A DNA stretch of 33,360 nucleotides from NCBI GenBank assembly GCA_026394605.1, contig JAPKXY010000033.1:1-33360 (forward strand), read 5' to 3'. Both the position numbers and the translations under genes were made by a program. The number at the start of each line of letters is the position of its first letter. Position 1 is the first letter of the stretch. The notes beneath the pieces were generated by a model. The model was not told the DNA's origin. It saw only the letters and a list, made by a program, of their open reading frames with translations, and did not search any database. This document shows positions 8,413 to 15,570 of this stretch, piece by piece. The DNA comes from Methanoregula sp. (GTDB taxonomy: Archaea > Halobacteriota > Methanomicrobia > Methanomicrobiales > Methanospirillaceae).

Positions 8413-8448
8413 AACTCCTCCAGATGGTACTAAATGTATAATTACATC

Positions 8449-8472
8449 AACCTATATAAATATTTGTAGGTT
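8449..8472. promoter_or_regulatory. Inverted repeat overlapping the promoter of the six-PAS gene
   Basis: Exact arms AACCTA and TAGGTT are separated by 12 bp that contain the best TATA box for the minus-strand gene (AAATATTTATATA). The start codon is 37 nt further on. A protein bound here would cover the TATA box, so it is a good candidate operator. Autoregulation by the encoded HTH protein is inference. Confidence 0.4.
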
Positions 8473-8938
8473 TGCAATGCACGTCATTTAATCTTTTATT
8501 TTGCTTTTATAAGTCCTATATGGGATTTATTGGGAGTTTTTTGGTGAGAACATGGAGCATAACAATGGCAGGGGGTGCAGTGGAATGGTTCCAGGTAAAA
8601 ATATACCCTGACAACGAGTGACCCGATAATCAGAAACGGCAGCAGCCCCTCGGAATCCCTGCAGGCTGTGCATACTAACCATCTGGGATAAAAATTACTT
8701 TTCCCGTTCCTCAAACAAACACGGCTCGATCGCTATAATGCCACCCCCTGAGTTTCAGGGTGCAGCGTGCAGTGGGACCGGTGTTGGTGATGGTCCCGCT
8801 CTTGGTATCTATCGCTGTGGAATTTGTCTGTGATGGCATTATCGGAATGTTGTGGATGTGGTTTATGTTGCCTGTAATGAGGTTAGCATATGAATGAAAT
8901 CAGGAAAAAAATAACGTTGCCACAAAAAAAGGAGATTA
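8473..8938. other. Intergenic region, possible gene remnant
   Basis: No convincing complete gene. A minus-strand frame ending at 8711 and open to beyond 8880 reads MPSQTNSTAIDTKSGTITNT and then TARCTLKLRGWHYSDRAV. It has the feel of a beta-rich surface or pilin-like protein end, but the likely start is unclear. A perfect 6-bp hairpin (CCCTGA-GTT-TCAGGG) lies at 8746-8760. A 72-codon minus-strand frame at 8496-8714 has one hydrophobic stretch and several Cys but no good start signal. Confidence 0.25.
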
Positions 8939-9106
8939 TTATTTTATCGCGTTTTTTACCTTCATCAGATGTTCGGGTGGTATTACCTGCATGTTGTGGG
9001 CAGATTCCATATGATCTATTATCTTTCTCGCGAGTTCGTTATCCGTGTTGCCGATCGCTTCGAATGAACAGTTCATCCCGCTTTGTTTACATGTGAACGT
9101 TCGCAT
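8939..9106 (-). CDS. DUF1059 family small protein
   Basis: 55 residues from MRTFTCKQSGMNCSFEA. The pattern of a Cys near residue 6, a second Cys in GMNCSFEAIG, a charged helix (TDNELARKIIDHMESAHNM) and a short C-terminus is that of DUF1059, a family of about 55-60 residues with unknown role. The conserved Cys and His (C6, C12, H32 and H37 by position) could bind a metal; this is inference. GGAGG lies 13 nt upstream of the chosen ATG. An upstream in-frame ATG at 9140-9142 would add 12 residues that are not part of the family. The gene appears to stand alone. Confidence 0.75.
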   Translation of the reverse strand: MRTFTCKQSGMNCSFEAIGNTDNELARKIIDHMESAHNMQVIPPEHLMKVKNAIK

Positions 9107-9550
9107 AATTTTAAAGTCTCCTCCCGGGTTGAAACTTGACATAGAATATTATTAATTCGTGCAAGGCAGCGGTGCATTGCATCTTTTAAAAAAACCCTGT
9201 ATACCCTTTATAAAAAAAATCAGCGTTGTCCGTCGAACAGGAGGTGACAGGCAGAATGCAGCGTTCTTAATGGATGTACATTATCCGGTGATCCCGTCTT
9301 CTTTTAAAATGGGAATCCAAATAGTTGGTACAGGATTCTTCCCACAGATAACCCCTGTCAGGATGGCTGACGGGAATTACCTAACAGTTTTATCACCGTT
9401 TTTCTTGTCAGCAATGGCATAGGTTCCGGTTCAGTCATTATTAAAACGCCATAAAAAAAAATATCAATAAAATGAGTGATTGGGTACTCAGGAGCGACAG
9501 CAGTCCGGCTGAATAATTGCGAGGTGTACACACCAACCGGCCGGTAAAAA
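9107..9550. other. Intergenic region with a weak ORF
   Basis: The only frame of note is 9270-9422 on the plus strand (50 codons, MDVHYPVIPSSFKMG start), which has no Shine-Dalgarno site or family match. TATA-like and A/T-run sequences occur at 9185-9215. Nothing else was recognised. Confidence 0.3.
9453..9461 (-). terminator. Oligo-T terminator of the surface-protein gene
   Basis: Nine T residues on the minus strand about 90 nt beyond the stop of the 9551-10270 gene. Confidence 0.4.
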
Positions 9551-10270
9551 TTACCGTTTTCCTCTACCAAGCAGGCCCAGCCCCACCGCAAGGATGACAA
9601 TCATGGTGTCCCATGGCGTCGCGTGTGTCGGAGTTGGTGTTTGCGATAGTGGTGTAAGGTGAGTGGGTTCCGGCGTGGGACCTGGCGCAGGCGGCGGAGT
9701 TGCTGGGATGGTGGTCGGCGGGGCGGTTGTAATCACCGGTTTTTTCGTTGTGCCCCCGAGTTCCAGCATCACGGTGCCTGAATCAGAATACTGGGGATTA
9801 TCCTGTCGGATCGAAAATGTCTTTTCTGCCGTACCGGGCAACGTCTGGAACGCGACAATGGCACGCCCGGCCGCGTCCGTTGTCACGAGCGCATAATACC
9901 GCGTGTTTGAGATGTCGGCTGTTGAAGGTGCCACATCTTCAATGATCGTGCGGCCATTCCCACCGCGATAGGCATACGATCCGATGGGATAAGGCCCACC
10001 GGGGGAATCCTGTGCCACGTTCTCCGTGCTGCCAACGATGACCGGAGGACGGTCCCCGTATTCACCGGTCATGGAAAATGTCCGTGCCACCCAGACATAG
10101 TAGGGCGTGTTCGGCCGCCCGGTCACGGTCACCGTGAACCGCTGGCCCCGCGTGACCACATCGGTACCGGACTGCGATGACGTTGCATCGGCAGCACAGA
10201 CGGGAAGAACAAGGATAGAAAAGCATACGATGCACAGGATTGTGATGGCGGCGGAGCGCGCTGGTATCAT
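9551..10270 (-). CDS. Secreted, C-terminally anchored surface protein
   Basis: 239 residues. Signal peptide at 1-27 (ITILCIVCFSILVLPVCAA). Then a beta-rich domain of about 145 residues containing TRGQRFTVTVTGRPNTPYYVWV, EDVAPSTADISNTRYYALVTTD and a QTLP..FSIRQD end. A Thr/Pro stalk follows (about 180-220) and then a membrane helix (MIVILAVGLGLLG) with a basic GKR end. This signal-domain-stalk-anchor plan is typical of methanogen cell-surface proteins. The domain resembles repeated units of Methanomicrobiales S-layer-type glycoproteins as far as I recall, which would need a search. GAGGTG lies 6 nt before the ATG. It sits 112 nt after the ABC ATPase, but a T-run lies between, so it may be a separate transcript. 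Confidence 0.75.
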   Translation of the reverse strand: MIPARSAAITILCIVCFSILVLPVCAADATSSQSGTDVVTRGQRFTVTVTGRPNTPYYVWVARTFSMTGEYGDRPPVIVGSTENVAQDSPGGPYPIGSYAYRGGNGRTIIEDVAPSTADISNTRYYALVTTDAAGRAIVAFQTLPGTAEKTFSIRQDNPQYSDSGTVMLELGGTTKKPVITTAPPTTIPATPPPAPGPTPEPTHLTPLSQTPTPTHATPWDTMIVILAVGLGLLGRGKR

Positions 10271-10324
10271 AGAGGCACCTCACTTCATGAGCATTGGTCA
10301 CCAGGATGACATAAAGCCTTCAGG

Positions 10325-10331
10325 AAAAAAA
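10325..10331 (-). terminator. Oligo-T tract after the ABC operon
   Basis: Seven T residues on the minus strand about 50 nt after the ATPase stop and upstream of the surface-protein gene. They probably end the ABC transcript. Confidence 0.4.
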
Positions 10332-10382
10332 GATACAGTGGTGCGGGATGGCAGATCGGCGGCATATCCCTTTTTTTCATGT

Positions 10383-10979
10383 TCACTGGTTTCGCGCAAG
10401 GTCGAGCATGCCGTCCCGCAGGTAGACAATGCGGTGAAAATATTCCTTGTGCCAGTCCTCGTGGGAGACCATCACGATCGTCTGGTGCATGGTCTCGTTG
10501 ATCTCCCGGAAGAGTTCGAGCACCACCTTTGAGTTCTCCGAATCGAGGTTTGCGCACGGCTCATCAGCAAAGAGGATTTCCGGCTTGTTCACCATCGCCC
10601 GGGCAAGCGAGACCCGCTGCTGCTGGCCACCGGAGAGTTCCCGTTTCCGCAGCATGGCCGGCAGGGAGACATTCTCCATCACTGTTAGATCGGGTACCAG
10701 TGCATAGTCCTGGAAGATGTACCCGAGCTTATAGAGCCTGAACATCGTCTTCTCGTAATCCGTGAGCCGGGAGATATCCATCCCGTCGATGACAATCCTC
10801 CCGGATGTGGGCAGGTCCAGCAGACCCAGCATGTGTAAAAGCGTGGTCTTGCCGCTGCCGCTCGGCCCCATGATGCCGAGGAATTCGCCCTTTGCGATAT
10901 CGAGCGTGATCCCGTCAAGGGCTTTGACTTCGACATTTCCCATGTGGTAGGTTTTCCGTAAATCCGAGATCTCGATCAT
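10383..10979 (-). CDS. ABC transporter ATP-binding protein (MacB/LolD type), shortened
   Basis: 198 residues against about 225 in the family. It powers the permease encoded 1 nt upstream. Walker A is GPSGSGKTT (about 39-47), the Q-loop is in YIFQDYALVPDLTV, the signature is LSGGQQQR, Walker B is ILFADEP, the D-loop is ANLD and the switch His is in VSHEDW. The region between ENVSLPAMLRKREL and SGGQQQR lacks roughly 28 residues. This removes most of the helical subdomain that normally lies there (the stretch that reads like ERALELLERVGL..R..P in relatives). The frame is otherwise perfect, so this is a clean in-frame shortening. It may be a real family variant, a deletion that impairs the pump, or an assembly effect. 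Confidence 0.88.
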   Translation of the reverse strand: MIEISDLRKTYHMGNVEVKALDGITLDIAKGEFLGIMGPSGSGKTTLLHMLGLLDLPTSGRIVIDGMDISRLTDYEKTMFRLYKLGYIFQDYALVPDLTVMENVSLPAMLRKRELSGGQQQRVSLARAMVNKPEILFADEPCANLDSENSKVVLELFREINETMHQTIVMVSHEDWHKEYFHRIVYLRDGMLDLARNQ

Positions 10980-10980
10980 A

Positions 10981-12201
10981 TCAGGCCCTCATGGCGGTCT
11001 GGATATCCTCGCGGGAGACCTGGTAGGCAGGGACATACCCGGCCACAATTGCTGCGATGAACAAAATCATGGAGTTTATGAGAAGATCCAGGGGTGTGAT
11101 ATACAGGGTGGCAGACCATTCCGGCGTGACGATGGGGTGATATGCCATGTACGTTGCGAGAGCGAGCGTTATGAGGATCCCAAGAATAATGCCAAGTATG
11201 CCGAGAATAATGACCTGGAACCCATAGTTATGCATAATGACTTCCTTATCCACACCGATCGCCTTTAGGATCCCAATCTGTTTGCGGCTGTTGATGGTTT
11301 TGATGGTGATGACGATGAACAGCACGACCGTCGTAATGATGACACTGACAATCAGGGACACCATGTTGATGATTGCAAAACTCTGGAGAGCCCGCCCCAT
11401 GCTCTTACTCAACAGGTCCGAAGTGGTCTGGACTTTCCCAGTCACCCCTACCCCGTACTGGAGGAGTTCGTTCTTGATGAACTGCTCGGAATACCCGGGT
11501 TTTGTTTTGACCGTGATCGAATCCGCCTTGTCCAGCGTCTTTCCTTCCACCTGCTCCATGTCCGCCCAGGTGACATACGCCCCGCTGTCTACGGGGCTCC
11601 AGCCGGTCGCATAAATGCCTTTTACCCGGTAGTCTTTCGTATACCCGTTGCTGTATTCAATGGTGATCGAGTCCCCGACCCGGACCCCCCCCAGCGACGG
11701 CTGGAATTCATATTCCTGACTGATAGACGGGTCACCGGCTATTGGTCTCCCGATGATCACTTCACCGGTATCTCCTTCCCCGAGATAACTGCCGGCAACC
11801 ATTTTGGAATAGACCGGGGATACTTCCTTCTCATCCAGGGGAGTTATGGCACGCACGGTGACCCCGAGAACCCGCTGCCGGTACTTGAAGGTTGCCCCCT
11901 TCGAATACTGGGGTGAAGCCCGTTGCACGCCCGGCATGCCATTGATAAGATCGAGCGTTGCGCCAATGTCGGTGATGTACTGGTCGCCCGATTTGGGGCT
12001 GACGAGGACATTTGACACCTCATAATCCACGATCTGTTTGGTGATACTCTGGCCTATCCCGTTGATCATGGAGGGCAGGAAGATCATGTTGGTAAAGCAC
12101 ATCCCGATAATCAGGACGGTCAGGATCACGCTTGAGCGGCTTCCCCGCTGGAGCGAACGCAGCGCCAACAGGAACGCTACCTTCAGTTCTTTTTTACCCA
12201 T
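10981..12201 (-). CDS. MacB/FtsX-type ABC transporter permease
   Basis: 406 residues with the standard plan: N-terminal helix (about 23-45), a large extracytoplasmic domain (about 50-275, MacB periplasmic-domain type), then three helices (about 278-303, 330-352 and 375-395). SRKQIGILKAIGVDKEVI after helix 2 is the coupling motif that contacts the ATPase in FtsX-like permeases. Such pumps work by mechanotransmission or export of lipids, peptides or proteins; the cargo here is not evident. The start overlaps the end of the COG1361 gene by 19 nt and the ATPase gene follows after 1 nt, so the three form one operon. The start codon lies in a perfect palindrome (12200-12214). Confidence 0.9.
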   Translation of the reverse strand: MGKKELKVAFLLALRSLQRGSRSSVILTVLIIGMCFTNMIFLPSMINGIGQSITKQIVDYEVSNVLVSPKSGDQYITDIGATLDLINGMPGVQRASPQYSKGATFKYRQRVLGVTVRAITPLDEKEVSPVYSKMVAGSYLGEGDTGEVIIGRPIAGDPSISQEYEFQPSLGGVRVGDSITIEYSNGYTKDYRVKGIYATGWSPVDSGAYVTWADMEQVEGKTLDKADSITVKTKPGYSEQFIKNELLQYGVGVTGKVQTTSDLLSKSMGRALQSFAIINMVSLIVSVIITTVVLFIVITIKTINSRKQIGILKAIGVDKEVIMHNYGFQVIILGILGIILGILITLALATYMAYHPIVTPEWSATLYITPLDLLINSMILFIAAIVAGYVPAYQVSREDIQTAMRA

Positions 12202-13487
12202 GGGAACTTCCCATCGCCATTGATCCTGGGCAGGTACCAGTACCGGTAGGCGACAAACCCAAGGATGCCAAGGATGACGATGACAAGGATGATCGTACCG
12301 GATGTGTCATTCGCTGTGACCCGCACAGTCATCTGCCGGATCATCGTGTGGACACCCATGTCATCGGTGTATGTCACGTTCAGGGTAAAGGGGTGGTTGC
12401 CGGCTTCGGTCCCTTCAAGGAGGAAGACAGCAGGAGCGTCATTCCCGGGCTTGATCTTTCCGATGAAGGCTTCTTTCCTGCCTTCAGCCGCCAGGTCGAT
12501 CGTTGCCGAGACCTCCTTTGCCTCCCCGGTACCCGTGTTCTCGATCCGGATCGTGAGATCAAACGGTGTGTTTTCAGCCAGCCGCGCGGGGTTGGTATCG
12601 ACTGATACAAACCCTAATTCAGCCTTTCCCTTGACCGGAACCTCGATCACTTCAGTCTGCTGTTTTGCCGAGCCGTCAGGGAGCTGGTACGTAAAGAGGA
12701 GGTTGACCTTCTGAAGGCCGAGCGGCGCTTTATTATCGGTTAAAAAGTCGATTATGACATCCTTTGATGCCCCGCCTTCCAGATCATTGATGACCAGCGT
12801 GTTTGACCCTTTGACACCAATCGAGCTGGTGCTCGTGTTTATTGAGAGGAGAACCTGGCCTGCGCGGAGCAGTCCGGCATTTCTCAGGTTCAGCTGCACC
12901 GAGAAACTCTCACCGGGGTTCACGTTGTCAGGAAGGAATTTTGTAACAACGATGGCAGGTGCCCGGAGCACCTGGTTCCTAGCATTGACATTGACCGGGA
13001 CCGGGTAGCGGACGTTCTGGCCGCCGTTGATGTCCACCCAGACCTCGGGGAAGTAGATGCCCTCCTTTGCGGGGGCCTTAAACGCGAAGGTGACGGCTGC
13101 CGATTGGCCGGGGCCAATTGAGCCGAACCGCTGGTACGAATTGGAGATTACTATAATCCCATTACCCTGAAGGCTGATCGTGTCGATCTGGGTGGGGATG
13201 TCAACACTCTTTACGGTCGTGAATTCTCCTCCGGAGATGATGCCCGATGATTCTCTGAGCGTTGCGGTACCGGCAGTATTCCTGATCACAACCGTGAGCG
13301 TGCCATAATCTCCGGGTGCCAGTACCTGCGGTGATATGGTGTAGTTCTCAACAAACACGGTCGGTGCATCGGACTCCGCGCTGGCCGGGGGGACCGCGAC
13401 CATGAGAATGAGCATGCATGCAGCCACCACGATGCAGGTGGTGAATACGCCGATCCGGTAGTTCGGGGGGCTTGTTTGACCGATCAT
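12183..13487 (-). CDS. COG1361-type secreted surface protein of the ABC operon
   Basis: 434 residues from ATG 13485-13487, with GAGG 6 nt upstream. A TTG 15 codons further up has no such support. Signal peptide 1-37 (cleavage after PPASA), three or four Ig/CARDB-like beta domains (for example VLAPGDYGTLTVVIRNTAGT, NPGESFSVQLNLRNAG and AENTPFDLTIRIENTGTGEA), then a membrane helix near residues 400-420 and a basic cytoplasmic end (INGDGKFPWVKKN). COG1361 proteins are S-layer-related surface proteins. Next to a MacB-like permease it probably takes the place of the bacterial membrane-fusion protein or substrate receptor (inference). It is first in the operon and divergent from the TetR gene. Confidence 0.85.
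   Translation of the reverse strand: MIGQTSPPNYRIGVFTTCIVVAACMLILMVAVPPASAESDAPTVFVENYTISPQVLAPGDYGTLTVVIRNTAGTATLRESSGIISGGEFTTVKSVDIPTQIDTISLQGNGIIVISNSYQRFGSIGPGQSAAVTFAFKAPAKEGIYFPEVWVDINGGQNVRYPVPVNVNARNQVLRAPAIVVTKFLPDNVNPGESFSVQLNLRNAGLLRAGQVLLSINTSTSSIGVKGSNTLVINDLEGGASKDVIIDFLTDNKAPLGLQKVNLLFTYQLPDGSAKQQTEVIEVPVKGKAELGFVSVDTNPARLAENTPFDLTIRIENTGTGEAKEVSATIDLAAEGRKEAFIGKIKPGNDAPAVFLLEGTEAGNHPFTLNVTYTDDMGVHTMIRQMTVRVTANDTSGTIILVIVILGILGFVAYRYWYLPRINGDGKFPWVKKN
12200..12214. promoter_or_regulatory. Perfect palindrome at the permease start codon
   Basis: ATGGGAAGTTCCCAT (7-1-7, read on the minus strand) covers the permease initiation codon and its possible ribosome site inside the end of the upstream gene. 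In RNA it would form a hairpin that hides the start until ribosomes translating the upstream gene open it. Translational coupling is an inference. Confidence 0.4.
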
Positions 13488-13520
13488 AAATGTCCTCGTT
13501 TTATGGGCTGTTCTCAATAT

Positions 13521-13576
13521 GTTAGTAACCAAGGGTTATTAAACTTACTCTGGGTAATTTTAATTACTCCCAGTAA
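13521..13576. promoter_or_regulatory. Palindromic operator cluster between TetR gene and ABC operon
   Basis: TTACTCCCAGTAA (13564-13576) is a perfect 5-3-5 palindrome. TTACTCTGGGTAA (13545-13557) is a near-copy with intact TTAC/GTAA arms, centred 19 bp away. A looser palindrome, GTTAGTAACC with GGTTATTAAAC, lies at 13521-13544. The sites fill the gap between two divergent starts, as expected for TetR control of its own gene and the ABC operon. Confidence 0.6.
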
Positions 13577-13598
13577 CAATGATTCTGAGCAGGGAACC

Positions 13599-14192
13599 AT
13601 GCCAAAGATGTATCCGGGATACCGGGATGAGGTCAGGAAAAAGATTGTGCAGGAGGCCTCATTGCTATTTATGGAGAAAGGCTACTCCGCCACTACGATG
13701 GACGATATTGCCGGATGCCTTGGGGTCACGAAGGCGTCAATCTACCAGTACTACAAAAGCAAGGTCGACCTCTTTGCGGCATCCGCGGAATTCCAGCGGC
13801 AGGAGCTTGCCGGGATCCTCGAGCAGTCGTTTGAAGGCCGGGAGATGATGCAGGGGGCGGCCGTGCTCTTTGACTCCCTTTTAAATTATATCCACAAGTC
13901 CATGGAGATCTATAACGATGTCATGGCAGTCGCCATCCACAACGAGTCCCTCCGCACGATCCTCCGCGAGGACCGGTATGGCGACCTTGCCGTGATTGAA
14001 CAGTTCATTAACGAACAGAAGAAGAAGGGGCTGATCCACTCCTCAATCAATTCCAGGACCCTTGCCGGGGCCTGCGATGCGCTGATCAATGGCCTGATGT
14101 TTGACGTGATGATCGGCATGGACCCGGCCGAGGCAAAGCGAATCTGGCTGGATGCAGTCGATGACCTGCTGCGGGTACATGATCAAGCCTGA
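13599..14192 (+). CDS. TetR/AcrR family transcriptional regulator
   Basis: 197 residues from ATG 13599. The N-terminal HTH is clear: IVQEASLLFMEKGYSATTMD, then DIAGCLGVTKASIYQYYKSK, the most conserved TetR segment. The C-terminal ligand and dimer domain (about 65-197) is helical, with FINEQKKKGLI and ALINGLMFDVMIGMDPAEAK, as in TetR_C families. It is probably a repressor that senses a small molecule and controls the divergent COG1361-permease-ATPase operon and itself through the palindromes at 13545-13576. An upstream in-frame extension to 13476 would run through the operators and is rejected. Ligand unknown. Confidence 0.92.
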   Translation: MPKMYPGYRDEVRKKIVQEASLLFMEKGYSATTMDDIAGCLGVTKASIYQYYKSKVDLFAASAEFQRQELAGILEQSFEGREMMQGAAVLFDSLLNYIHKSMEIYNDVMAVAIHNESLRTILREDRYGDLAVIEQFINEQKKKGLIHSSINSRTLAGACDALINGLMFDVMIGMDPAEAKRIWLDAVDDLLRVHDQA

Positions 14193-14477
14193 TTACCGCA
14201 GTGCGTAACCAGCCGGAAAGAACAAAAAAAGAATAGGGATGATATTTCCCTGCTCGTGTATGCAGGGTCTCCTTTTCCGCTATACATGCTTTCAACGGGA
14301 ATGTGAATACAAGCCGTTGCATCCATTGGGGCACGGCAATTTTATGCCTTTTGGATGGTTAATAGTACCCGTGCCATAACAAAGCGTACATATTTTTTTC
14401 TTTAGCTTTGTTTCAGCGGGGGGCACGTCACATCCTCAGAAGTATGATGCTTTTCATCACTATATATCTATAGTACA
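14193..14477. other. Intergenic region with an inverted repeat
   Basis: No gene seen. GGCACGG (14330-14336) and CCGTGCC (14369-14375) form 7-bp arms around a 32-nt loop. The loop overlaps a smaller hairpin GGCAATTTTATGCC (14335-14348). It could be an RNA structure, but no promoter or T-run clearly frames it. A second weak repeat (AAAGC/GCTTT) lies near 14381-14409. Confidence 0.3.
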
Positions 14478-15062
14478 CTAAATTATACCCTGAGTCCCGC
14501 CATGGATCATAAACCATGTCCACAAATACGGGTGAGCGCCTGGATCTGTCCAATTGACTCTGCCTGCGCCGCTTCGTGTGTGATGGACCGGGCGAACACC
14601 GTGGCACATATGAACACCTGCCCACATCGTCCGCTGCCAGATTTTTCCATTCCAGAGAAACCATGAATTGAACGCAGCACTGAGCGGACGGTGTCGCCAT
14701 ACCGTGCGATCAGCCGGTTCCGCAGTGCCGGCATCCGTGAGGGCATAGGATGGGGCGGATCCCGTCGGGGAGTCCTGCACGGGCTGGCACTGTTTAGATA
14801 AATCAGCCAGCGGTTTATCGCCGTCGATCGCAACCGGTTTTTCTGCATGTCCCGTGGCTCTGGACGCTGCCCCTCGACGCTGATTGCCTGCTATATCAGT
14901 GTTTTCAACGTGTTCCTGTATGACGGCTTGAACCGGGCATGCAGCTCCTGCCAGCGCTGCATCCCGCCGCCGCAGCTGGTGTGGTGGCAGCAGGTAAAGA
15001 TCGCACCGCTTGCAAACTGTATCGCATATGCACCACCCTGATGCGCTGAAAAAAAGGGGCAC
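14478..15062 (-). CDS. Doubtful ORF, hypothetical protein
   Basis: 194 codons without recognisable domains. The middle part (about residues 40-110, with HVENTDIAGN and HAEKPVAIDGDKPLADLSKQ) has protein-like composition. The end is rich in Trp and His. The start has odd Cys-rich sequence and no ribosome site. Two other minus-strand frames over the same DNA (14507-14848 and 14891-15130) look about as plausible in parts, so the region may be a decayed gene with frameshifts. No function can be given. Confidence 0.25.
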   Translation of the reverse strand: MPLFFSASGWCICDTVCKRCDLYLLPPHQLRRRDAALAGAACPVQAVIQEHVENTDIAGNQRRGAASRATGHAEKPVAIDGDKPLADLSKQCQPVQDSPTGSAPSYALTDAGTAEPADRTVWRHRPLSAAFNSWFLWNGKIWQRTMWAGVHMCHGVRPVHHTRSGAGRVNWTDPGAHPYLWTWFMIHGGTQGII

Positions 15063-15387
15063 GTATCGAGCGTAAAAATTATGCCGCCGGCATAGGGCTT
15101 TTCGGATTTTACCAAAATTGCGTGCCGCAAAAATTATTCCGGCAAATTCATAATACTTTTATACCCCTTATGTTCCACTGGAGCGCACGGCAGAAAATCC
15201 GCCAATTTCGGTAACAACAAAGGATTAACGATTGTTAAACCAGCTGGTTTTGCTACGACCGGCTCGTTTGGTTTGGACACGAAATCGTGCTATCTCCTTT
15301 CCGTGAGACCGTGCCGCCCAGCATCCGGACAAGCACGCTGTATTCGTGGCAACCTTTGGTTGCATCATCGCACGATAACTCATATAA
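15063..15387. other. Gene-poor stretch
   Basis: Only short overlapping frames are present and none has a good start or known motif. A minus-strand frame at 15253-15498 contains HEYSVLVRMLGGTVSRKGD, which may be a fragment of something older, but I could not assign it. TATA-like AATACTTTTATACC lies at 15151-15164. Confidence 0.3.
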
Positions 15388-15570
15388 CCCCCTTCGACTC
15401 CATCCCTGAATGGTGAAACCTTGACCGTAACTCTCCAGTTCACAACGGTAACAATCGAAAAACCCGAAGACGTCAACGTCATCCTCGTGCAGTTGCATTT
15501 CATCAAGACCGTCGAGGACATCTACAAAGCCGTTGCGGGTGCAGTGCCCGCAGCACCGGTTGCACCATAG
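15388..15570 (+). pseudogene. Truncated adenosine-specific kinase fragment
   Basis: The frame has no ATG but reads [18 protein letters not shown] and then IKTVEDIYKAVAGAVP. This is the N-terminal signature of the archaeal adenosine-specific kinase family (PF04008, formerly DUF355), usually close to [27 protein letters not shown]. The family is about 160 residues; here similarity ends after roughly 45 and TAG follows at 15568-15570. Two conserved positions differ (VQL where GQS is usual). The last 48 nt overlap, on the other strand, the end of the secreted-protein gene. It is therefore a dead fragment left by a deletion or recombination. Confidence 0.65.

Noticed and set aside
8746-8760. Perfect short hairpin as a terminator.
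   Set aside because: No T-run follows on either strand and no gene ends nearby.
13476-13598. N-terminal extension of the TetR gene by 41 codons.
   Set aside because: It runs through the palindromic operators and the divergent promoter and has no ribosome site; TetR family homology begins after ATG 13599.
14330-14375. Inverted repeat as a small RNA gene or riboswitch.
   Set aside because: The arms are only 7 bp, the loop is long, and no clear promoter and terminator frame it.
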